A stretch of DNA of 64,000 nucleotides, taken from contig NZ_JAJSDQ010000006.1 in NCBI RefSeq assembly GCF_021272345.1, forward strand, positions 1-64,000, in the 5' to 3' direction. Origin of the DNA: Ornithinimicrobium sediminis. Its GTDB lineage: Bacteria; Actinomycetota; Actinomycetes; Actinomycetales; Dermatophilaceae. Positions 58,016 through 64,000 of this stretch are shown here, one piece after another (position 1 is the stretch's first letter; each line of letters opens with the position of its first letter). Below the pieces are notes generated by a model. That model saw only the letters and a program-made list of their open reading frames with translations, was not told the DNA's origin and ran no database searches. The position numbers and the translations under genes were made by a program.

Positions 58016-58022
58016 GGGCCCG

Positions 58023-58028
58023 AGGCTA
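58023..58028 (-). promoter_or_regulatory. -10 box of the LigD-type polymerase gene (leaderless arrangement)
   Basis: On the minus strand TAGCCT ends 7 bases before the ATG at 58015, and no ribosome binding site is seen. Confidence 0.5.
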
Positions 58029-58080
58029 CCGACCGGCGGGTCGCGGGAAGACCTGAGACGCCGTCGGCGTTGCTCGCTGC

Positions 58081-58509
58081 ATGAGCGAGAACACGCAGCA
58101 GGACAGCAGCTACACGGTCGAGAAGTCCGAGCAGGAGTGGCGCGCCACCCTCACCCCGCAGGAGTTCCACATCCTCCGGGAGGCGGGCACGGAGCGCCCG
58201 TTCGTCGGTGAGTACACCAACACGAAGACCGAGGGTGTGTACGACTGTCGCGCGTGCGGGGCGGAGCTGTTCCGCAGCGACACCAAGTTCGACAGCCACT
58301 GCGGGTGGCCGTCCTTCTACTCCCCGCTCGCCGAGGACCGGGTCGAGTACGTCGAGGACCGCTCCCTGGGCCGCACCCGCACCGAGGTGCGCTGCGCCAG
58401 CTGCGGGTCCCACCTGGGCCACGTGTTCGAGGGCGAGGGCTACGAGACGCCCACCGACCTGCGCTACTGCATCAACTCCGTCAGCATGTCGCTGCGCCCG
58501 GCCGAGTGA
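58081..58509 (+). CDS. msrB: peptide-methionine (R)-S-oxide reductase MsrB
   Basis: A 142-residue MsrB that reduces methionine-R-sulfoxide in proteins with thioredoxin. The two zinc CxxC motifs are DCRACG and CASCGSH. The catalytic Cys130 is in RYCINSVS, and HCGWPSFYSPL is the substrate loop. It is complete and of normal length. It stands alone, divergent from the polymerase gene and convergent with hemQ. Confidence 0.97.
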   Translation: MSENTQQDSSYTVEKSEQEWRATLTPQEFHILREAGTERPFVGEYTNTKTEGVYDCRACGAELFRSDTKFDSHCGWPSFYSPLAEDRVEYVEDRSLGRTRTEVRCASCGSHLGHVFEGEGYETPTDLRYCINSVSMSLRPAE

Positions 58510-58527
58510 CCCGGCGACGGTGCACGC

Positions 58528-59235
58528 TCAGGGCACCGAGGCGAGGAACTGCTCGACGCTGACGAGCGGCCCGGTGTAGAACGGGACCTCCTCGCGCACG
58601 TGCAGACGCGCGCGGGTGTTGCGCAGCTCACGCATGAGGTCCACGATCCGGTGCAGCTCGTCGGCCTCGAAGGCCAGGATCCACTCGTAGTCGCCGAGCG
58701 CGAACGAGGACAGGGTGTTGGCGCGCACGTCGGTGTAGTCCCGTGCGGCGAGGCCGTGCTCCTTGAGCATGGCCCGCCGCTCGCCCTCGTCCATGACGTA
58801 CCACTCGTAGGACCGCACGAAGGGGTAGACGCACAGGTAGCGGCGCGGGGCCTCGCCCGCGAGGAAGGCCGGCACGTGCCCGCGGTTGAACTCCGCGGGG
58901 CGGTGCATCGCCACCTGGGACCAGACCGGCTCCAGGTGCCGCCCCAGCGCGGTGCGGCGCAGCCGCTGGTAGGCCGCCTGCACCTGCTCGACCATCGGTG
59001 CGTGCCACCAGACCATCAGGTCCGCGTCGGCGCGCAGACCCGACACGTCGTAGAGACCGCGCACGACCACGCCGTCCTCGCCCAGCCCCTCCAGGAGGGC
59101 ACCGACCTCGGCCGCCATGGCGTCGCGGTCGCCGTCCACCGGGCCGCTCACGCGGAACACGGAGTACATCGCGTAGCGGATGCCGCTGTTGATCTCGTCG
59201 ATCTGCTCAGGGGTGGGGTGCACGACGTCGGTCAT
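58528..59235 (-). CDS. hemQ: coproheme decarboxylase HemQ (ChdC)
   Basis: A 235-residue chlorite dismutase-family protein of the HemQ type. It decarboxylates coproheme to heme b in the coproporphyrin-dependent route of Gram-positive bacteria. Marker segments are [36 protein letters not shown], the heme-proximal region [13 protein letters not shown] and [17 protein letters not shown]. The ATG at 59235 is the first plausible start. It is downstream of hemY on the same strand, with 28 bases between, so the two are probably cotranscribed. Confidence 0.93.
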   Translation of the reverse strand: MTDVVHPTPEQIDEINSGIRYAMYSVFRVSGPVDGDRDAMAAEVGALLEGLGEDGVVVRGLYDVSGLRADADLMVWWHAPMVEQVQAAYQRLRRTALGRHLEPVWSQVAMHRPAEFNRGHVPAFLAGEAPRRYLCVYPFVRSYEWYVMDEGERRAMLKEHGLAARDYTDVRANTLSSFALGDYEWILAFEADELHRIVDLMRELRNTRARLHVREEVPFYTGPLVSVEQFLASVP

Positions 59236-59263
59236 GGGCCCCAGTCTGACCCAGTGACCCCCG

Positions 59264-60682
59264 TCACACGGGGTCGGGTGCGGCCACGGCCAGCCGGGCC
59301 GCTGCCCGCCCCGAGGCGATGCAGGCCGGGACGCCGACGCCGTCGTAGGTCGCGCCGCAGACCGCGAGCCCCGGCACCGACGCGACGTCGGCGCGCACCG
59401 CGGCCACCCGCTCACGGTGGCCCACGGCGTACTGCGGCAGACCTCCCCCCCACCGCTGCACGTGGGCGTCGACCGGTGCGGGCAACGTGGCGCCCAGCAG
59501 GTGCGAGAGCTCGGCGACCGCCAGGTCGACCAGGTCGGGGTCGGAGCGCTGGAGGACCGCCTCCTCCCGGTGCCGACCGGCGGAGGCACGCAGCAGCACC
59601 AGGTCCTCCCCCTGCGGCCCGGCAGCGGCCCCTGCCTCGCGCACCCAGTCCCACTTCACGGTGCTGAACGTCGCCGCCTTGACCGGGCGGCCTTCGACCG
59701 GGGGCACCAGGACGCCGGAGCCCACCAGCACGGGCAGGTCCGCCGCGCGGTAGGCGAGGGTGACCAGCGCCATCGAGGCGGTCTCCACCTCACCCAGCAG
59801 CCGCGCCGCCCGGGGCGCCACCTCGCCGAGCAGCCGCGCCGCCGGGGCCGGCGGGAGCGCCACCACCACGGCGTCGGTGCGGTATGCCGTGGGCCAGGGC
59901 ACCGGTCCGGTCACCACGTCGAAGCCGCCCGCGGGCCGACGGTGCAGCTCGCGGACGGTCACCCCCGTCTCGATGCGCACCCCCCGGGCCTGCAGCTCCT
60001 CGCCGAGACGGTCGGCCAGCCGGTGCAGACCTCCCCGGAGGCCGGCGAACACCGGAGGGGAGGGCGCTCCCGTCGCCGGCGGTGGCAGCGCCGCGGCCGC
60101 GGTGGCGACGAGCGGCTCCCCCCGAGTGTGCGCCGGCAGCAGGACAGGCAGGGCGGCCGCCGTCGAGATCTCCCGGGCATGGCCCGCGTAGACGCCGCCG
60201 AGCAGCGGCTCGAGGAGCCGGTCGACCACGGCGTCGCCCAGCCTCCGGGCGACCAGCTCGCCGATCGCCACGTCGGCCTCGTCGCTCGGCGAGGCCACCT
60301 CGGCACGCACGCGCTCGAGCTCGTCCTCGGTGAGCAGGCCGCGCAGGCCCTCGACGTCGGACGGGATGCCCATGAGCGTGCGTGCCGGCATGGGATGCAG
60401 CCGACCCCGGCTCCAGATCGACGCCGTCGCCGTCGCCGGGTGCACGAGGTCGTCGCCGAGGCCGACCTCGCGGACCAGGTCGACCGCCTCGGGCCGCCGC
60501 GCCAGCACCGACTCGGCGCCCAGGTCGACCGTGACACCGCCCACCCGGCCACCGAGGAGCTTGCCCCCGACCCGAGGGCTCGCCTCCAAGACGGTCACCT
60601 CGGTGCCCGGACGCTCACGGACCAGCTCCCACGCCGCCGCGAGACCGCTGATGCCGCCGCCGACGACCACACACGTTGCCAT
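59264..60682 (-). CDS. hemY: coproporphyrinogen III oxidase HemY (protoporphyrinogen-oxidase-like)
   Basis: A 472-residue FAD-dependent oxidase. The N-terminal dinucleotide motif is [17 protein letters not shown], followed by [10 protein letters not shown]. The C-terminal flavin segment is [25 protein letters not shown]. In actinobacteria with HemQ this enzyme oxidises coproporphyrinogen III to coproporphyrin III (also called CgoX). The ATG at 60682 is set by the start of the FAD motif. It precedes hemQ in an operon; hemE lies further upstream on the same strand but is separated by a plus-strand lipoprotein gene. Confidence 0.92.
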   Translation of the reverse strand: MATCVVVGGGISGLAAAWELVRERPGTEVTVLEASPRVGGKLLGGRVGGVTVDLGAESVLARRPEAVDLVREVGLGDDLVHPATATASIWSRGRLHPMPARTLMGIPSDVEGLRGLLTEDELERVRAEVASPSDEADVAIGELVARRLGDAVVDRLLEPLLGGVYAGHAREISTAAALPVLLPAHTRGEPLVATAAAALPPPATGAPSPPVFAGLRGGLHRLADRLGEELQARGVRIETGVTVRELHRRPAGGFDVVTGPVPWPTAYRTDAVVVALPPAPAARLLGEVAPRAARLLGEVETASMALVTLAYRAADLPVLVGSGVLVPPVEGRPVKAATFSTVKWDWVREAGAAAGPQGEDLVLLRASAGRHREEAVLQRSDPDLVDLAVAELSHLLGATLPAPVDAHVQRWGGGLPQYAVGHRERVAAVRADVASVPGLAVCGATYDGVGVPACIASGRAAARLAVAAPDPV

Positions 60683-60795
60683 GGCCACCACTCTCGCACC
60701 CGTGCAGGCGTGACCCGATCGTGACCCGGACGAGGGAGCCGTGAGGACGGCGCCACCCTCCAACAGGAGTCACCCCGCCGCTCCAGGAGGTCACC

Positions 60796-61788
60796 ATGGA
60801 CACCACGCCCGTCCGCCCGCGAGGACCCGTCACCGTGCTGCTCATGGTGCTCGCCCTGCTCGCTGTGCTCGTCGCCGGCTGCGCGGGCGCCGGCGACGAC
60901 ACCGCCGACTCCGGGGGCGAGGCCGCTGTGGTGAGGCAGGACGACAGCGGCGCCGAAGGCCCCGGCCCCGAGGACATGGCGGGGGACATGGAGGGGGACG
61001 CGGCCGCCGAGGAGGGCTCCGACGGCGGGGCGGGGTCGGCGGCCGACGCCGCACAGGTGCGCGCCCAGGTCAGCGCCGACCAGGACCGGATGATCGCCCG
61101 CGACGCGACCCTGTCGCTGGTCGTCGACGACATCGACGCGTCCGCGGCGCAGGTGCGCGCGGCCGCCGTCGCGGCCGAGGGCTACGTCGTCTCCGAGGAG
61201 GTCGTGCCCACCAGGGAGCCCGTCGGCGACCCCGGCTACGCCACCTTCGTGCTCTCGGTGCCCTCCGCCCGTCTGGACGCCACGCTGGAGCAGCTGGGGA
61301 CCTACGGCACCGTCACCAGCAGCACGCTCACCAGCCAGGACGTCACAGAGCGGTATGTCGACACGACGGCCCGCATCGAGACACTCGAGGCGAGCGTGGA
61401 CCGGGTGCGCGGCCTGCTCGAGGAGGCCACGACCATCGCCGACATCGTCGACCTCGAGGCCGAGCTCGCCTCCCGTGAGGCCGAGCTCGACGCCATGCTG
61501 GCCGTGCAGCAGAGCATCGAGGCCGACGTGTCCCGCTCCTCGGTCACCGTGCACCTGAGCACCGACGAGGGGCTGCTGCTGGCCGCCGAGGAGGAGGACG
61601 GCGGCTTCCTGGCCGGGCTGCGACAGGGCTGGGAGGCCTTCGGGGCCGCGACCGCGGTGCTGCTGACCGGCATCGGCGCGGTGCTGCCCTTTCTCATCGC
61701 GGCGGCCGTCGTCGCCGTGCCGGTCGTGGCCCTCAGCCGCCGGCGCCGGGCCGGGGGATCGACTGCACCAGCTGCACCACCCGCGTGA
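60796..61788 (+). CDS. DUF4349 lipoprotein
   Basis: A 330-residue lipoprotein. The signal peptide and lipobox are VLLMVLALLAVLVAGC (Cys29), followed by an acidic disordered stretch (residues 32-85). The DUF4349 domain follows (DATLSLVVDDIDASAAQVRAAAVAAEGYVVSEE, then a coiled coil around RIETLEASVDRVRGLLEEATT), with one C-terminal membrane helix and an RRRR tail. Two membrane anchors would tether it on the outer face. Function unknown. The 3' end overlaps hemE by 56 bases, tail to tail. Confidence 0.9.
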   Translation: MDTTPVRPRGPVTVLLMVLALLAVLVAGCAGAGDDTADSGGEAAVVRQDDSGAEGPGPEDMAGDMEGDAAAEEGSDGGAGSAADAAQVRAQVSADQDRMIARDATLSLVVDDIDASAAQVRAAAVAAEGYVVSEEVVPTREPVGDPGYATFVLSVPSARLDATLEQLGTYGTVTSSTLTSQDVTERYVDTTARIETLEASVDRVRGLLEEATTIADIVDLEAELASREAELDAMLAVQQSIEADVSRSSVTVHLSTDEGLLLAAEEEDGGFLAGLRQGWEAFGAATAVLLTGIGAVLPFLIAAAVVAVPVVALSRRRRAGGSTAPAAPPA

Positions 61789-62815
61789 GCACGTCGGGGT
61801 CGGTCTGCGGCAGCACGCCGTGGCCGAGGTTGAAGATGTGCCCCGGCGCCCCGTGCCCCTCCTCGACGATGCGACGCACCTGCGGGGCCAGCGCCTCCCA
61901 CGGGGCGAACAGCAGCGCCGGGTCCAGGTTGCCCTGCACGGCGTAGCGGCCGCGGGTGCGGGTGATCGCGTCCGCGAGCGACACGCGGTAGTCGACACCG
62001 ATCACGTCGGCTCCGGCCTCGGCCATGTCGACCAGCAGCTCGCCGGTGCCGACCCCGAAGTGGATGCGGGGCACGCCGGTCTCCGCCGCCGCGGCCAGCA
62101 CCGCCCGGCTGTGCGGCTCGACGTGGCGCAGGTAGTCGGCGCGGGAGAGGAAGCCCGCCCACGAGTCGAAGAGCTGCACCGCGCTCGCCCCCGCCGCGGC
62201 CTGCACCTGCAGGAAGGCCGCCGAGATCTGGGCCAGCCGTGCGCAGAGGTCGTGCCAGAGCACCGGGTCGCCGTGCATGAGCGCCTTGGTGCGCTCGTGG
62301 TTCTTCGAGGGTCCTCCCTCGACGAGGTAGGACGCCAGCGTGAACGGGGCACCGGCGAAGCCGATGAGCGGCGTGGGGCCGAGCTCGGCGGTCAGCAGGC
62401 GCACGGACTCGGTGACGTCGGTGACATGCCCGGGGGTGAGCTCGGGCAGGCGGTCGAGGTCGGCACGGGTGCGGAACGGCTCCGCCACGACCGGCCCCAC
62501 GCCCGGCCGGATCTCGATGTCGACCCCCACGGCCTGGACCGGCACCACGATGTCGCTGAAGAAGATCGCCGCGTCCACCCCGTGGCGCCGCACGGGCTGC
62601 AGGGTGATCTCCGTGACGAGCTCGGGGGTGCGGCACGCCGTGAGCATCTCGACGCCCTCGCGCAGGGCGCGGTACTCCGGCAGCGACCGCCCGGCCTGGC
62701 GCATGAACCACACGGGGGTCCGGTCCACCGGCAGCTGCCGGGCTGCACGGACCAGCAGGCTCTCCCGGGGGGAGACCGCCGCGGGGGGTGTGCTGTCAGG
62801 GGTGGGCTCGCTCAC
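61733..62815 (-). CDS. hemE: uroporphyrinogen decarboxylase
   Basis: A 360-residue TIM-barrel enzyme that converts uroporphyrinogen III to coproporphyrinogen III. The N-terminal PVWFMRQAGRSLPEYRALR and the GFAGAPFTLASYLVEG segment are diagnostic; the catalytic Asp is in AIFFSDIVVP. GTG at 62815 has GAGGA 8 bases upstream; the in-frame GTG at 62836 is less well supported. It is divergent from DUF3000 with about 80 bases between. It supplies substrate to the hemY-hemQ genes about 1.1 kb away. Confidence 0.95.
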   Translation of the reverse strand: MSEPTPDSTPPAAVSPRESLLVRAARQLPVDRTPVWFMRQAGRSLPEYRALREGVEMLTACRTPELVTEITLQPVRRHGVDAAIFFSDIVVPVQAVGVDIEIRPGVGPVVAEPFRTRADLDRLPELTPGHVTDVTESVRLLTAELGPTPLIGFAGAPFTLASYLVEGGPSKNHERTKALMHGDPVLWHDLCARLAQISAAFLQVQAAAGASAVQLFDSWAGFLSRADYLRHVEPHSRAVLAAAAETGVPRIHFGVGTGELLVDMAEAGADVIGVDYRVSLADAITRTRGRYAVQGNLDPALLFAPWEALAPQVRRIVEEGHGAPGHIFNLGHGVLPQTDPDVLTRVVQLVQSIPRPGAGG

Positions 62816-62882
62816 CGGACGATCCTCGCACGCCACGGCGCACCCCGGCGTTGCGGTCCACGGTCCGGCCCACCCCTCGGCA

Positions 62883-62888
62883 TACTCT
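62883..62888 (+). promoter_or_regulatory. -10 box of the DUF3000 gene (leaderless arrangement)
   Basis: TACTCT ends 7 bases before the GTG at 62896, the first of two tandem GTG codons. Confidence 0.5.
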
Positions 62889-62895
62889 TACGGGT

Positions 62896-63519
62896 GTGGT
62901 GAGCCGCATCCCCGCCGGGCGCTCCGTGCCTGACGCAGAGTCCTCGCGAGACGCCGCCCTGTTCACCAGGGCACTGGCGGCGCTGCGTGGTGTCACCCTG
63001 CGCCCGGAGCTGGTGCTGGAGGAGGTGCCCGCCCCGACCCGCCTGTCACCGCACGCCGTCGCTCTCTCGGGTGAGGTCGTCACCTCCCGTGACCCCGACG
63101 ACGAGCCCGTCGCCACCGGACGCTTCGTCCTGCTCTTCGACCCCTCCGGCCCGGAGCCGTGGGAAGGGACCTGGCGCGCCGTCACCTACGCCAAGGCCAC
63201 GATGGAGCCGGAGGTCGGGGGTGACCCGATGGCCGGCGAGGTGGGCTGGTCCTGGCTGATGGACGCCCTGGGGTCCCGTGACCTGCGGTGGGCCGCCGAG
63301 GCCGGCACCGTCACCGGCGTCTCCTCCCAGAGCTTCGGCGCCCTCGCCGACCGCGAGCCCACGGTCGAGCTCGAGATCCGCGCCTCGTGGACCCCCCTCC
63401 TCGACGACGTCACCGACGTCGTGGGGCACCTGCAGGCCTGGGGCGACCTCATGTGCACGATCGCCGGACTGCCACCCCTGCCCGACGGTGTGGTCCCCCT
63501 CCCGGGCATCCGCAGGTAG
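62896..63519 (+). CDS. DUF3000 domain protein
   Basis: A 207-residue actinobacterial protein. The family pattern covers most of it: PELVLEEVPAPTRLSPHAVALSGEV, GRFVLLFDPSGPEPWEGTWR, MAGEVGWSWLMDAL and VTGVSSQSFGALADR. Function is unknown. In actinobacteria it regularly sits between hemE and a ribonuclease D-like gene, as here. GTG at 62896 or 62899 is the start, behind a -10 box. The next gene follows after 9 bases. Confidence 0.93.
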   Translation: MVSRIPAGRSVPDAESSRDAALFTRALAALRGVTLRPELVLEEVPAPTRLSPHAVALSGEVVTSRDPDDEPVATGRFVLLFDPSGPEPWEGTWRAVTYAKATMEPEVGGDPMAGEVGWSWLMDALGSRDLRWAAEAGTVTGVSSQSFGALADREPTVELEIRASWTPLLDDVTDVVGHLQAWGDLMCTIAGLPPLPDGVVPLPGIRR

Positions 63520-63528
63520 GGCCGGGGG

Positions 63529-64000
63529 ATGCCGGACGAGCACGACGACGAGGAGCTCGACGCCCTCGAACACCCGCGTGACGGCGTGCCCCCCGTGGTC
63601 GACGACCCCGACCTGCTGGAGCGGGCCGTCGACGCGCTCACCTCGGGCACCGGCCCGGTCGCGGTGGACGCCGAACGGGCCTCGGGCTACCGCTACGGGC
63701 AGAGCGCCTACCTCGTGCAGCTGCGCCGCGAGGGCGCGGGCACCTGGCTCGTCGACCCTGTGCCGTTGCCGGACCTGTCCGTGCTGGACGCGGCACTGGC
63801 CGACACCGAGTGGGTGCTCCACGCGGCCACCCAGGACATCCCGTGCCTGGCCGAGCTGGGCCTGCGCCCGCGCCGCCTGTTCGACACCGAGCTCGGCGCC
63901 CGGATCGCCGGGCTGCCGCGGGTCGGGCTGTCCTCGGTGCTCGAGTACTACCTGGGCGTGACCCTGGCCAAGGAGCACTCCGCGGTGGACTGGTCCACCC
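63529..64000 (+). CDS. ribonuclease D-like 3'-5' exonuclease (cut by window edge)
   Basis: The first 157 residues of a DEDD-family exonuclease. It shows VAVDAERASGYRYGQSAYLVQLRR with the first acidic pair, WVLHAATQDIPCLAELGL with the second, and LFDTELGARIAGLPRVGLSSVLEYYLGVTLAKEHSAVDWS. In actinobacteria such genes usually continue into an HRDC domain and degrade or trim structured RNA. The gene runs off the right edge. It is 9 bases after DUF3000 and probably in its operon. Confidence 0.9.
   Translation, partial: MPDEHDDEELDALEHPRDGVPPVVDDPDLLERAVDALTSGTGPVAVDAERASGYRYGQSAYLVQLRREGAGTWLVDPVPLPDLSVLDAALADTEWVLHAATQDIPCLAELGLRPRRLFDTELGARIAGLPRVGLSSVLEYYLGVTLAKEHSAVDWST

Noticed and set aside
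1-64000. CRISPR array, rRNA operon or classical riboswitch
   Set aside because: No regularly spaced identical repeats, no rRNA sequence and no recognisable riboswitch core were seen on reading both strands.

Overview
The window is high-GC DNA from an actinobacterium. GTG starts are frequent, intergenic gaps are very short, and the gene content (DUF3000, DUF6131, DUF6343-like, GAF-ANTAR, HemQ, LigC) is actinobacterial. A complete pyruvate formate-lyase pair plus pta-ackA suggests a facultatively fermentative member of the Intrasporangiaceae/Ornithinimicrobium type. That placement is an inference from gene content, not from a marker gene.

Left chromosomal part (1-27 kb). A YefM-YoeB toxin-antitoxin pair with its own operator sits at the edge, next to tRNA-Val(CAC). 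Then come two small membrane proteins and pabC, pta-ackA, an MFS exporter, a hydrolase-OsmC fusion, and an aldolase translationally overlapped with a CtlX-type arginine deiminase relative. Further right are a spermidine synthase-like gene preceded by an array of stem-loops, stress and membrane genes (BaeRF, DUF302, DUF421), phospholipase D, a GH13 branching-type enzyme, and pflBA. The predicted pflBA promoter carries a LacI-type palindrome in its spacer. A GAF-ANTAR regulator and an HdeD-lipase fusion end this part.

Integrated element (27013-48201, about 21.2 kb). A 21-bp direct repeat marks both ends. The right copy is the 3' end of tRNA-Val(GAC), the left copy a duplicated tRNA end. Inside, in order: a tyrosine integrase; a RelE-like toxin broken by an in-frame TGA facing a convergent XRE antitoxin; a DNA-binding protein preceded by GGGGACG repeats; a full-length MobF-type relaxase-helicase; an IS110 transposase; a three-gene unit (unknown acidic protein, XRE-ImmA/IrrE metallopeptidase, DUF6119/TIGR04141 protein); a small zinc-ribbon protein; a type I restriction-modification operon with an extra NucS-like nuclease gene between hsdS and hsdR; and an excisionase-type HTH gene beside the right end. 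No coupling protein or secretion genes are seen, so it looks like a mobilizable defence island. In the excised circle the excisionase and integrase would lie side by side around attP.

Right chromosomal part (48.2-64 kb). The Val-Cys-Gly tRNA cluster is followed by a YihY membrane protein, glgX, PPK2, a RibD-type reductase, an alpha/beta hydrolase overlapping ligC, a LigD-type polymerase, msrB, and genes of the coproporphyrin-dependent heme route (hemQ, hemY, hemE). These are interleaved with a DUF4349 lipoprotein. DUF3000 and a truncated ribonuclease D-like gene run off the right edge.

A recurrent regulatory style is visible: at least nine genes have a TANNNT -10 box ending 6-8 bases before the start codon, as expected of leaderless transcripts.
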